Source: a virus. Taken from it: 33,900 bases of DNA. The DNA lies in the IMG/VR virus record IMGVR_UViG_3300009182_000010, positions 1 to 33,900 of that record. One strand, 5' to 3'. The translations under genes were made by a program, and so were the position numbers. The notes below the pieces were generated by a model. The model made no database searches. It had not been told where the DNA came from and saw only the letters and a program-made list of their open reading frames with translations. Positions 16,461 to 25,178 of the stretch are shown one piece after another. Every line of letters begins with the position of its first letter. Positions within the stretch are counted from its first letter, which is position 1.

Positions 16461-18217
16461 TGCGACCAAAGCAAAATACCGCTAAAACAGCTTCTGTTCC
16501 ATCGCCTATTGGTGGTTGGAATGGCAGGGACTCTTTAGCATTAATGTCACCTACTGACGCAGTACAAATGGTTAATTGGTATCCCACGCCAACTGATGTG
16601 ACTATGCGTAAAGGCTATACAAAGTCATCTACAGGCATTACAGGCGCTGTTAATACTTTAATGAATTTTCCTACTACTAGCGGTTATAAACTTTTTGCCG
16701 CTGCTGGTACAAAGATTTGGGATGCCACCGCCTCTACTGCAACGCAAGTTTATGCAAACTTAAACAGCGACAAATTGCAATATGTAAACTTTACCAATAC
16801 CGCAGGAAATTTTCTTGTTACTTGTAATGGCGTAGACCCAGTTACTATTTATGATGGCTCTAACTGGTTTACTGTTGCCACAACTACGACAGCACAAACT
16901 ATTTCAAGCATTACAAGGTCTGGCACTACAGCTACTTTAACGACTGCAAGTCCTCATGGATTAATTACTGGCAATAGAGTCACTATTAGTGGTGCAACAT
17001 CTAGTGAATATAATGGCACTTATGTCATTACTAGAACAGGTGCAAGCACATTTACTTATGTAATGGCTTCTACCCCAGCCGCTAATGCTACAGTAGTCGG
17101 CACATATACAATTATAGGTATAACTGGTGTTGACTCATCTACATTTATTAATGTCAACTTATTTAAAAACCGCTTATATTTTACGCAAAAAAACACATTA
17201 AATTGCTATTATTTGCCTGTAGATTCTATTGGTGGTGCTGCTTCACCGCTTTATTTTGGCTCTATTGCTCGCAATGGCGGTTATTTGCAAGCAATGGGTA
17301 CATGGACTATTGATGCAGGACAAGGCGCTGATGACTACGCTGTATTTGTTACATCAATGGGTGAAACTATTGTATATAACGGCACAGACCCATCCTCTGC
17401 TACTACTTGGGCATTAAAAGGCGTATGGCAATTAGGTCAAACATTTAATAGAAAATGCTTTTTTAAATGGGGTGGCGACTTACTTTTGCTTACCCAAGAT
17501 GGATTAGTACCACTTGCTTCTGCATTGCAATCTAGCCGCCTAGACCCTAGAGTAAACCTTACAGATAAGATTTACTACCCTATTAGCCAAGCGGCTACTA
17601 ATTTTTATGCTAATTATGGCTGGCAAATACAATATTTTGCTAGTGAAAATATGCTAATTTTGTCTATTCCTACAAATTCAGGAATGGAGCAATATGTAAT
17701 GCACACCATTACAAAGTCTTGGGCAAGATTTACAGGTATTCAAGCATATTGTTGGGAAGTGTCAGGCGCAAGCACCATGTATTTTGGTGGAGATGGTTTT
17801 GTAGGTAATTTTTATACTGCCGCTTCTGACGCAGGAAACAATATTACAGCTACTGTTCAACAGGCTTATTCTTATTTTGACTCACCAGGGCAGAACAAAC
17901 GCTTTACAATGGTTCGCCCTATTCTTCAGTCAGATGGTGGTTTACCAAGCGTTTTATGCGGTTTAAGCGTAGATTTTCAACCCTTAGATAATACAGGCGC
18001 AATTACATTTAATCCTAGCTCTCAAGCTGTAGGAATTTGGGACACCGCTAAATGGGATGCTAATAATTGGGGTGGTGGATTAATTACCACTCGTATTTGG
18101 CAGGGTGTAACGGGAATAGGTTTTGCTGGTTCTATTAATTTGACGGCAGTAGCACAAGGTATTGAATTACATTGGGCTTCTACTGATTATGTTATGGAAT
18201 CTGGGGGTGTAATATGA
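16460..18217 (+). CDS. Tail nozzle/DNA-stabilisation protein (P22 gp10-like)
   Basis: A 585-residue beta-rich protein. It opens with P-S-P-I-G-G-W-N-G-R-D-S-L-A and V-N-W-Y-P-T-P, the hallmark of the phage propeller-type stabilisation proteins that plug the head after packaging. Repeated blade-like strands follow (G-T-K-I-W-D, V-F-V-T-S-M-G-E, H-T-I-T-K-S-W-A-R). An inserted immunoglobulin-like segment at about 150-220 (S-I-T-R-S-G-T-T-A-T-L-T-T-A) interrupts the pattern. It follows the connector gene with a TAATG overlap, as expected for the tail hub. Confidence 0.75.
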   Translation: MRPKQNTAKTASVPSPIGGWNGRDSLALMSPTDAVQMVNWYPTPTDVTMRKGYTKSSTGITGAVNTLMNFPTTSGYKLFAAAGTKIWDATASTATQVYANLNSDKLQYVNFTNTAGNFLVTCNGVDPVTIYDGSNWFTVATTTTAQTISSITRSGTTATLTTASPHGLITGNRVTISGATSSEYNGTYVITRTGASTFTYVMASTPAANATVVGTYTIIGITGVDSSTFINVNLFKNRLYFTQKNTLNCYYLPVDSIGGAASPLYFGSIARNGGYLQAMGTWTIDAGQGADDYAVFVTSMGETIVYNGTDPSSATTWALKGVWQLGQTFNRKCFFKWGGDLLLLTQDGLVPLASALQSSRLDPRVNLTDKIYYPISQAATNFYANYGWQIQYFASENMLILSIPTNSGMEQYVMHTITKSWARFTGIQAYCWEVSGASTMYFGGDGFVGNFYTAASDAGNNITATVQQAYSYFDSPGQNKRFTMVRPILQSDGGLPSVLCGLSVDFQPLDNTGAITFNPSSQAVGIWDTAKWDANNWGGGLITTRIWQGVTGIGFAGSINLTAVAQGIELHWASTDYVMESGGVI

Positions 18218-18300
18218 TTTTTGGAGTTATAATGGCAAAAGCCGACTCCTTGGTGTTAAAGAAAATACTTTCATTTGGAGTAAATAATGGCAACTGGTAA
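18214..18300 (+). CDS. Possible 28-aa leader peptide before ejection gene
   Basis: A 28-codon frame (M-I-F-G-V-I-M-A-K-A-D-S) begins at the ATGA overlapping the gp10-like stop, and an in-frame ATG at 18232 follows GGAG. It ends inside the next gene, overlapping its start by 14 bases. It may only maintain ribosomes between genes. Length and lack of recognisable sequence make it doubtful. Confidence 0.3.
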   Translation: MIFGVIMAKADSLVLKKILSFGVNNGNW

Positions 18301-19462
18301 TCCCTATTTAGACGCAGCAATCGCTACCCAACAGGGTAATTATGCTGGCGCACAACAAGCAACTGCTGCTAATCGCATAAATCAATCTACTCCTTATGCA
18401 AATTTAAACTACACGCAATCTACGGATGCTAATGGAAATCCTGTATGGACTGCTAATCAGTCTTTTAATGGTCAATTAGGCAATGCGTTTAACAATATTC
18501 AACAAAATGTAGCAAATACTACACAAAACCCATTTAATGCTTCTGCTTATCAAGCTGGTCAAGTTGGACAAGGCCCACAATTTAATCAAATTGGTAATTC
18601 TCCTAATTTACAAAGCCAAGTACAAGGTACAGGCATGGAAGGATGGGATAGAGCTACTGCTCTTATTAATCAAAGACTTGCCCCACAAATGGCTCAAGCT
18701 GCCGAATCTAATACAGCAGCATTGGCTAATCAAGGTATTGTGCCTGGCACAAAAGCGTATGAAAACGCTATGCGTACATTTAATCAAGGTCAAAATGATT
18801 TATTAACTAATGCTCAATTAGCTGGTTCACAAGTACAAAACACTATGTTTGGTCAAAATTTGGCTGCTGGTCAATTTGGCAATCAAGCTCTTACTCAACA
18901 AAATCAAAATCAATTAGCCAATCTTGGGTTTAATAACGCTACAGGTCAGCAAGGTTTTGCTAATCAATTAGCTGGTACTCAAGCTAATAACGCTGCACAA
19001 GCTCAAAATTTTACGCAAAACTTTAATGCGTACAACAACCCATTACAACAATTAGGTGCTTTTCAAGGGGCTACAACTCCAGGTTATGTAAATCCTTATA
19101 GTCAAGCGGCTGTAAGTGGCCCTGATTATTTAGGTGCTTATTCAACTCAAAACGCACAAGCTATTGCACAGCAAAATGCCGCCAATGCTAAAACCGCTGG
19201 CACACAAGCTGGTCTATATGGTTTAGGTACTGCTGCATTATTAGGTAGTGGTGGTTTAGGTAGCCTAGGCGCTGCTGGTCAAGCAGGAACTGGACTATTG
19301 GGTTTAGGTCAGTCTGCTTACAATTGGTTAAATCCAACTCAATATACAAGTCCTACAGATTATTTACAAACTGCTGGTTTAGGTTCTGGTACAGGATTTG
19401 TTACAAGCGGTTCTGGTGTTGATTTAACAGGTGGCATGGGTTTTAATATGCCTTCATATTAA
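18287..19462 (+). CDS. Gln/Asn-rich ejection-type internal virion protein
   Basis: A 391-residue protein dominated by Gln, Asn, Ala and Gly. It has repeated N-Q/F-G-N-Q segments (G-Q-F-G-N-Q-A-L-T-Q-Q-N-Q-N-Q), a helical middle (W-D-R-A-T-A-L-I-N-Q-R-L), and a C-terminal Gly/Leu stretch L-Y-G-L-G-T-A-A-L-L-G-S-G-G-L that could insert in a membrane. This composition is typical of proteins ejected from podovirus heads to build the DNA conduit. GGAG precedes the ATG by seven bases. It starts the four-gene ejection block. Confidence 0.65.
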   Translation: MATGNPYLDAAIATQQGNYAGAQQATAANRINQSTPYANLNYTQSTDANGNPVWTANQSFNGQLGNAFNNIQQNVANTTQNPFNASAYQAGQVGQGPQFNQIGNSPNLQSQVQGTGMEGWDRATALINQRLAPQMAQAAESNTAALANQGIVPGTKAYENAMRTFNQGQNDLLTNAQLAGSQVQNTMFGQNLAAGQFGNQALTQQNQNQLANLGFNNATGQQGFANQLAGTQANNAAQAQNFTQNFNAYNNPLQQLGAFQGATTPGYVNPYSQAAVSGPDYLGAYSTQNAQAIAQQNAANAKTAGTQAGLYGLGTAALLGSGGLGSLGAAGQAGTGLLGLGQSAYNWLNPTQYTSPTDYLQTAGLGSGTGFVTSGSGVDLTGGMGFNMPSY

Positions 19463-19470
19463 AAAATAAA

Positions 19471-20694
19471 ATGGCTGATAACAATTTCAATTTTGGGTAT
19501 AACCCAGAAACAGGCAATTATGAGCCTATAACCGACAGAAATGCTGTTGGTATGATGAAAACTGTTAATAATTGGTCACTAGATGACCCTTTTGACCCTA
19601 TAGCTGGGACTCATCAAGAATTTGCACCATCTAAATATGATTTTACTGGCGCAACATACGACCCTAAATTATACGCTTTTAAAATGCCAGACGGCAAAGT
19701 TGTTGCCTATAATGCTGGTCAAGACATGGTAACAAATTATATTCCAATAGAGCCAACTTTTTTTTGGACAAATAAAGCTGGACAATATGTAGGAAATTAT
19801 ACAGGCGATTTGCGATTTCAAGGGCAACCATTTGGTGATGAACAGTATGGTTTGCAAGGTGGATATTTAGTTGACCCTAATACAAAACAATATTTAAAAG
19901 ATTCTTCTGGAAATTATATTTTACCTTATGACCCTGGAAGTGGCGGTGGTGGTTTTGCTGATTTTATGACTGAAAATGGTTGGGTGTTGCCATTAGCTAT
20001 GGCTGCTGGTGCTGCTGGTGGTGCTGCTTTAGGTGCTGGTGCTGCTGAAGGAACTGGAGGCGCTGCCCTTGCTGGAGAAGCAGGTGCTGGTGCTGGCGCT
20101 GCTGGAGAAGCTGGTGCTGGAGGCGCTGCCCTTGCTGGAGAGGCAGGCGCAGGAAGCATGGATGCTTATATGGCTTCTGCTGGTTTAAACCCTGGCACTT
20201 ATGTTGCGGCTGATTTTGCCCCTGGTTACGCAAGTATGGGTGACTATATGTCACAAGCTGGACTAGATAGTGAAAACTTTAGTGGTTCAGCTTTTACTTC
20301 TCCAGATGCTAATCCATTAACAGATTACATGAATCAAGCTGGATTAGATACTGGCACTTTTGAAGGTTCTGCATTTGAAATGCCATCAAGCACATCTGCT
20401 TCAGACGCTTATAAAACATTAAGTCGTGCTAATAATTTAGCCAAATTATTAAGTGGTGTTGCTGGCATGGGTAGCAGTAGAGGCACTACTAGTGGCACAA
20501 GTAGCACAAGTAGTATTAATCCACAACAATTAGCAAGCCTTTTAGGTGGTGGTCAACAAACAAATAGTTTTATTGGTCAAATTAAAGGCAATCAAAATCC
20601 ATTTTTATTTACACCACCAAACCAAACGCAAGCAACAAAAGGCACTTATGATGTGTCAGGTTCAAACTTAGCTAACGCATTAAGGAAAGCATAA
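19471..20694 (+). CDS. Gly/Ala-rich internal virion protein with repeats
   Basis: A 407-residue protein. Residues 1-150 contain D-P-x-x-K and Y-aromatic patterns. At about 170-230 lies a Gly/Ala tract built from duplicated A-L-A-G-E-A-G-A-G units, and at about 230-310 three copies of D-A/D-Y-M-x-x-A-G-L-x-x-x-x-F/Y-x-x-x-x-F. The C-terminus is Ser/Gln/Asn-rich. No Shine-Dalgarno is visible (TTAAAAAATAAA before ATG), so translation may depend on ribosomes finishing the preceding gene eight bases upstream. Probably an ejection or internal head protein. The family is not recognised. Confidence 0.65.
   Translation: MADNNFNFGYNPETGNYEPITDRNAVGMMKTVNNWSLDDPFDPIAGTHQEFAPSKYDFTGATYDPKLYAFKMPDGKVVAYNAGQDMVTNYIPIEPTFFWTNKAGQYVGNYTGDLRFQGQPFGDEQYGLQGGYLVDPNTKQYLKDSSGNYILPYDPGSGGGGFADFMTENGWVLPLAMAAGAAGGAALGAGAAEGTGGAALAGEAGAGAGAAGEAGAGGAALAGEAGAGSMDAYMASAGLNPGTYVAADFAPGYASMGDYMSQAGLDSENFSGSAFTSPDANPLTDYMNQAGLDTGTFEGSAFEMPSSTSASDAYKTLSRANNLAKLLSGVAGMGSSRGTTSGTSSTSSINPQQLASLLGGGQQTNSFIGQIKGNQNPFLFTPPNQTQATKGTYDVSGSNLANALRKA
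20054..20141 (+). repeat. Two 25-bp perfect direct repeats in Gly/Ala tract
   Basis: The same 25 bases occur at 20054-20078 and 20117-20141, a 63-base period that keeps frame (21 codons). They encode the repeated Gly-Gly-Ala-Ala-Leu-Ala-Gly-Glu unit. Because the copies are identical at silent positions, the duplication looks recent or is maintained by slippage. Confidence 0.9.
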
Positions 20695-21863
20695 TGGCAC
20701 TAACTCCTGAACAAGAAGCACTAGACTTTAACCCTGAATTACAAGGTTTAAGTCGTGAACGCAAATTAGCTGAATTGCTAATGGCTAAAGGTATGCAACA
20801 ACCACAAGGTCAAATGATTAGTGGTTATTATGTTGCCCCTAGCTTTACTCAGCAATTAAACCCTTTGGCTAATGCGTTAGCAGGTCAAGCTATTGGCGAA
20901 AGAGCAGACACTAAACAGGCTGAAATGGCTGCTGCTTTGCGTGGAAAACAACAAGAAGTTATGAAAGCATGGTCAGAAGCTAAAACTCCACAAGAAAAAT
21001 TTGCGATTGGCACAAGTCAATATGCACCTAAAGAATTGCAAGCTGCTACCTATGAAATGCTTAAACCGCATAATGTTGCTGAAGGTGGAAGTATTCAACA
21101 AATGAATTTAGGAACAGGTGCTTTTGAACCTATTGCACAAGGTAATCAAAAAATTGCTCCTGAAGTTCGTCAGGCTATGCAAACATTAGGAATTAATAAA
21201 CCATTAGAACAATTAAATCCACAAGAATTAAATGCAATTAGAAGTGAAATTTACCAAGTTAAAAGAGCAGCAGCACCAAGTGTAAGCGTTTCTATGGATA
21301 AAGGATTAGCGGCACAAGTTGGCCCTATGATGAAAGAGTCTAAAGAAAAGACTATTGGTGCTGTTAAAGAAATTGATGCAGCCAATCAAGTAATTAATGC
21401 TATTGATGGCAATAAAATGTTTGCAGGCCCATTAGCTAATCAACGCTTAACTGCTGCACAAATTGGTTCTACATTAGGTGTAGGCGGTAAAGATTTACCA
21501 GAAAAAATTAACAACACTAGAGCAGCAATTCAAGGTTTGGCTGAAATTACATTACAAGGCCGCCAAGAAATGCGTGGTCAAGGTGCTATTACTGAATCTG
21601 AAGGTAAATTAGCAGAAAGAGCTAAATCTGGTGATATTAGCTTAACACCTGGTGAATTAAAACAATTAGCAAACGCTGCCAAACGAGCTGGTGAATATAC
21701 TTATAATCAGCATCAAAGTCAATTACAGGCAATGTCACAAAACAATGAAACTCGTCAATTAATGCCTTATTATAATGTTTCTATGATGCCGCAAAAGCCA
21801 CAAACTTTTGCACAACCATCAAATGTACGCTCTTTAGCTGACCAAATTTTGCAAGGTAAATAA
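20694..21863 (+). CDS. Internal virion/ejection protein, 389 aa
   Basis: A 389-residue, mostly helical protein. The N-terminus (L-S-R-E-R-K-L-A-E-L-L-M-A-K-G) with Q-L-N-P-L-A-N-A-L-A-G (about 58-68) is a recurrent pattern in podovirus internal proteins. The middle has E-I-D-A-A-N-Q-V-I-N-A-I, and the C-terminus is Gln/Pro-rich. The start overlaps the preceding stop (TAATG) with AAGGAAAG upstream, and the end overlaps the next start in the same way. The role is probably part of the ejected conduit. Inference from composition and neighbourhood. Confidence 0.66.
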   Translation: MALTPEQEALDFNPELQGLSRERKLAELLMAKGMQQPQGQMISGYYVAPSFTQQLNPLANALAGQAIGERADTKQAEMAAALRGKQQEVMKAWSEAKTPQEKFAIGTSQYAPKELQAATYEMLKPHNVAEGGSIQQMNLGTGAFEPIAQGNQKIAPEVRQAMQTLGINKPLEQLNPQELNAIRSEIYQVKRAAAPSVSVSMDKGLAAQVGPMMKESKEKTIGAVKEIDAANQVINAIDGNKMFAGPLANQRLTAAQIGSTLGVGGKDLPEKINNTRAAIQGLAEITLQGRQEMRGQGAITESEGKLAERAKSGDISLTPGELKQLANAAKRAGEYTYNQHQSQLQAMSQNNETRQLMPYYNVSMMPQKPQTFAQPSNVRSLADQILQGK

Positions 21864-23551
21864 TGGCAACTGCTGACCAATATGCACAATGGATTGTTGA
21901 TAATCAAAACCTTAAAGGTACTGAAAAATTTAACATTGTTGCACAAGCATACCAAGAAGCAAAAAGTGCAGAACCTAAAGCATCTGTGGAAGTAACTTCG
22001 CCTGAAGGTCAGCAATTAAATACACAATTTGGCGAAACTGGTGGTGGCGCTGCGGTAGGTCGCCCACAAGGTATTAATCGTATTAATGTGCAAACCGAAC
22101 CACGCCCATTAGAGTCTGCAATGGCTGGACTTACTAAGTCAATTATGGATGTGCCTGTTTCTGCTGCACAATTAGCAACAGGCGGTCATTTAGGCACAAG
22201 CGAACTAGCGCAAAGTTTAGGAAATCAAGCCCAAGCATATAAAGAAGCTAATCCAATTTCTTATGGAGCTGGTCGTATAGCTGGCATGATTGCACCTGCG
22301 ATGACAGGGGCTAGTGCTATTGGTCAAATTCCTTCTTTTGCTAAAGCTGCCCCAATATTACAAAATGCCACATTAGGCGCTGTATCAGGCGCATTGACAC
22401 CTGAAGAAACAGGAAAGACAGGCGCAGAGCTTTATAAAGAACAAGGCAAACAAGCTGCTCTTGGCGGTGGATTAGGTGTTGCTTTTACGCCACTACAGAA
22501 ATTAGCTGGTATTTTGCGTGGCCCAGAACAACCTGCACAGATGGCACAAGCTGTAGAAAAAGCTAGAGAGGCTGGTTATGTTATTCCACCATCTCAAGCC
22601 AAAGCTGACCTTACAAATCGTTTGATGGAAGGCATTGCTGGCAAAGCTACAACAGCTCAAAATGCTAGTGCTAAAAATCAAGAAGTAACTCATAAGTTGG
22701 TCGCCAAGTCTTTAGGATTGCCTGAATCTGAAGTAATTCTTCCTGAAGTATTAAAAGACATTCGCAAGACTGCTGGCAAAGCATACGCAAAACTTGAAAC
22801 CGTTGGCACTATTACGCCAGGCAAAGAGTATTTAGAAAGCCTTAATAAAATTGCTGGCAAAGCTACAAAGGCACAAGAAGGATTCCCTAATGCTCCTGAA
22901 AGCCCAATTATCGGTTTAGTAGATTCATTAAAATCTAAATCTTTTGATGCTTCTGCTGCTATTGCCAAGATTGAAGATTTAAGAAATACCGCCAATAAAG
23001 CCTATGCTGCTGGTGATACTGCTTTAGGAAAAGCTGCCAAAGACGCATCTAATTTGCTCGAAGATACCATTGAAAAACATTTAGAAACCACCAAAGCTAC
23101 TGATTTGCTTAAAGATTTTAGAGATGCACGGCAATTAATTGCTAAATCTTACTCTGTAGAAAAGGCTTTAAATCCAGCTTCAGGTACAGTAGATGCAAGA
23201 CAATTAGCTGCGCAATTAAAGCGTGGTAAACCATTGTCTGATGAACTTAAAACTGTTGCTCAGTTTGCTGGACAATTCCCTAAAGCAGCTCAAGTTACAG
23301 AAAAAATGGGAAGTTTGCCACAAATTAGCCCTGTAGATATGTATGCTGGTGGTTTAGCTTCATTATTAACTAGCCCCACAGCTATGCTTGGAGTTGCTGC
23401 AAGACCTGCTATTAGAGCAGCAGCATTATCTGAGCCAGTTCAAAATAGATTGGTTCAAGGAGCTAAAATATCGCCAGAGCAAGCAAATTTAGCCAAATTA
23501 TTAGGCATCAGAAGCCTGCAAACAGGAATACAAGGAGTAACAAATGAGTAG
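21863..23551 (+). CDS. Large ejection-type protein, 562 aa
   Basis: A 562-residue protein and the largest of the ejection block. After an N-terminal helical region come Gly/Ala-rich hydrophobic stretches (about 140-180 and 195-210) that could cross a membrane. A long helical middle (about 230-470, e.g. L-L-E-D-T-I-E-K-H-L-E-T-T-K) follows, then a second hydrophobic patch near 498-525 (G-G-L-A-S-L-L-T-S-P-T-A-M-L-G). This amphipathic-helical design fits proteins injected into the periplasm and membrane. No lytic transglycosylase motif was seen. The last eight bases overlap the S74 fibre gene. Confidence 0.66.
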   Translation: MATADQYAQWIVDNQNLKGTEKFNIVAQAYQEAKSAEPKASVEVTSPEGQQLNTQFGETGGGAAVGRPQGINRINVQTEPRPLESAMAGLTKSIMDVPVSAAQLATGGHLGTSELAQSLGNQAQAYKEANPISYGAGRIAGMIAPAMTGASAIGQIPSFAKAAPILQNATLGAVSGALTPEETGKTGAELYKEQGKQAALGGGLGVAFTPLQKLAGILRGPEQPAQMAQAVEKAREAGYVIPPSQAKADLTNRLMEGIAGKATTAQNASAKNQEVTHKLVAKSLGLPESEVILPEVLKDIRKTAGKAYAKLETVGTITPGKEYLESLNKIAGKATKAQEGFPNAPESPIIGLVDSLKSKSFDASAAIAKIEDLRNTANKAYAAGDTALGKAAKDASNLLEDTIEKHLETTKATDLLKDFRDARQLIAKSYSVEKALNPASGTVDARQLAAQLKRGKPLSDELKTVAQFAGQFPKAAQVTEKMGSLPQISPVDMYAGGLASLLTSPTAMLGVAARPAIRAAALSEPVQNRLVQGAKISPEQANLAKLLGIRSLQTGIQGVTNE

Positions 23552-24701
23552 AAACGGAAGCGGTACATATAACCTACCTGCTGGTAATCCAGTAGTTACA
23601 GGCACAACTATAACAACCACATGGGCTAATACAACCCTTAATGACATTGGTTCTGCATTAACTGGTAGCGTAGCCTCTGATGGTCAAACACCTATGAGTG
23701 GTAGCCTTAATATGGCTAATAACAAAGTTATTTCTGTTACTGACCCTACTAATGCTCAAGATGCTGCTACTAAAGCCTATGTAGATTTAGTTGCTGGTGG
23801 CACTAAAGATGGGTCATTTGTAAACCTAGCTTATACGGGTACGCTTACTGGCGGTACAGGAATAGTTAATTTAGGCTCTGGTCAAGTTTATAAAGATGCT
23901 AGTGGTAATGTAGGTATTGGTACTAGTAGTCCTACGGCTCGTCTTACTGTTGCAGATTCTGCTGCACCAAAATTAAATTTTAGTGTTGGTGCATCTACAG
24001 AAAGAGCATTTATTAGTTATACAGAATCAACAGCTTTGATGAGAATTGATAGTGATGCTAGTATTGTTTTTGCCTCTAACAATACAGAAGCTGCTAGGAT
24101 TGATACTAGTGGTAATTTGTTAGTTGGTATTACAACTAGTGTTGATGGAAAAGTTCAAATAAAAACAACTACGGCAAATTGGGGAGTTGCTATTGATTCA
24201 ACCAATGCCACTACGCAATATTTTGAAAGATTTACATATAATGGCACTCAAATTGGATATATTACTGGCAATAATACTAATGTAACTTATTCAACATCTT
24301 CTGATTATCGTCTTAAAGAAAATATAGCACCAATGACAGGTGCTTTAGATACAGTAGCTAAACTTAAACCTGTTACATACAAGTGGAAATTTGATGGTTC
24401 TAATGGACAAGGATTTATTGCCCATGAATTACAAGAAGTTGTTCCTGATTGCGTTACTGGAGAAAAAGATGCTACTCGTATTGAAAAGTACGAAATTTCA
24501 CCTGCTATTCCAGCCGAAGTTGATGAAGATGGCAAAGTAATTAAAGAAGCTGTTGAAGCCGTTATGAGTGAGCGTGAAGTACCAGCTTATCAAGGTATTG
24601 ACACTTCATTCTTAGTAGCTACTTTAACTGCTGCTATTCAAGAACAACAAGCAATGATTGAAGAACTTAAAACTAAAGTATTAGCTTTGGAGGCAAAATG
24701 A
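23544..24701 (+). CDS. Tail fibre/spike with S74 intramolecular chaperone
   Basis: A 385-residue fibre. The N-terminal 110 residues resemble phage fibre connector regions (N-G-S-G-T-Y-N-L-P-A-G-N-P-V, then P-T-N-A-Q-D-A-A-T-K-A-Y-V-D). A short shaft follows with G-N-V-G-I-G-T-S-S-P. From about residue 250 comes S-S-D-Y-R-L-K-E-N-I, the start of a peptidase S74 domain. Here Ser and the Lys of L-K-E-N-I are the usual autocleavage dyad, and the domain ends in a coiled coil (Q-A-M-I-E-E-L-K-T-K-V-L-A-L). Such domains trimerise the fibre and then cut themselves off. AAGGAG precedes the ATG. It is the last structural gene before lysis. Confidence 0.9.
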   Translation: MSRNGSGTYNLPAGNPVVTGTTITTTWANTTLNDIGSALTGSVASDGQTPMSGSLNMANNKVISVTDPTNAQDAATKAYVDLVAGGTKDGSFVNLAYTGTLTGGTGIVNLGSGQVYKDASGNVGIGTSSPTARLTVADSAAPKLNFSVGASTERAFISYTESTALMRIDSDASIVFASNNTEAARIDTSGNLLVGITTSVDGKVQIKTTTANWGVAIDSTNATTQYFERFTYNGTQIGYITGNNTNVTYSTSSDYRLKENIAPMTGALDTVAKLKPVTYKWKFDGSNGQGFIAHELQEVVPDCVTGEKDATRIEKYEISPAIPAEVDEDGKVIKEAVEAVMSEREVPAYQGIDTSFLVATLTAAIQEQQAMIEELKTKVLALEAK

Positions 24702-24868
24702 ACTTTACATTTACATGGATATTAGACAAGTTTGGTTTTGCGCCAAAAGCAAATATTGATTTGCAAGAATGGACTTTTCCTGTAAAAAAGGAAGTTGCCA
24801 AAAAAACAACAAAAGTAGCCAAAAAAGCAACTGTACCTAAAGCCACAACCCGTAAAAAGAAAACATAA
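24698..24868 (+). CDS. Small Lys-rich protein, 56 aa
   Basis: A 56-residue protein beginning at the ATGA that ends the S74 fibre gene. The first half has hydrophobic and aromatic residues (F-T-F-T-W-I-L-D-K-F-G-F). The second half is Lys/Ala/Thr-rich with repeated V-A-K-K-x-T units, resembling histone-like tails. GGAGG-like AGG lies a few bases upstream. It ends one base before the holin start. Possibly DNA-binding, with no recognised family. Confidence 0.6.
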   Translation: MNFTFTWILDKFGFAPKANIDLQEWTFPVKKEVAKKTTKVAKKATVPKATTRKKKT

Positions 24869-24869
24869 T

Positions 24870-25178
24870 ATGTTAGACAAAGACCCAACATCTTACCCAC
24901 TTTTAACTTACGCTTGGGTTTTAGGACTTTCCGCTTTAGGTGGTTTTGTTAGCTTTATGAATAAACTCAAAGAAGGTAAAACTAGAGCATTTAACATTGC
25001 CGAGTTTTTAGGCGAAATTGCTACTTCTGCATTTACTGGTGTTATTACTTTTTGGTTATGCGAAAATGCACAATTTTCCCCATTAATTACCGCAGCATTA
25101 GTTGGTGTATCAGGTCACATGGGTAGTCGTGCTATTAGCTTATTTGAAGAATTTTTAAGTAAAAAGTTTGCTCAATGA
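24870..25178 (+). CDS. Holin (LydA-like, Phage_holin_3 type)
   Basis: A 102-residue protein with three likely membrane segments: about 10-30 (L-L-T-Y-A-W-V-L-G-L-S-A), 44-66 (I-A-E-F-L-G-E-I-A-T-S-A) and 72-92 (L-I-T-A-A-L-V-G-V-S-G-H). The G-H-M-G-S-R motif (about 84-89) is characteristic of LydA-like holins. Holins form lesions in the inner membrane that start lysis. It is the first gene of a standard lysis order and its stop overlaps the Rz start (ATGA). Confidence 0.86.
   Translation: MLDKDPTSYPLLTYAWVLGLSALGGFVSFMNKLKEGKTRAFNIAEFLGEIATSAFTGVITFWLCENAQFSPLITAALVGVSGHMGSRAISLFEEFLSKKFAQ

Noticed and set aside
19926-20254. Minus-strand Ala/Pro- and Gln/His-rich frames
   Set aside because: They are shadows of the Gly/Ala repeat tract on the plus strand.
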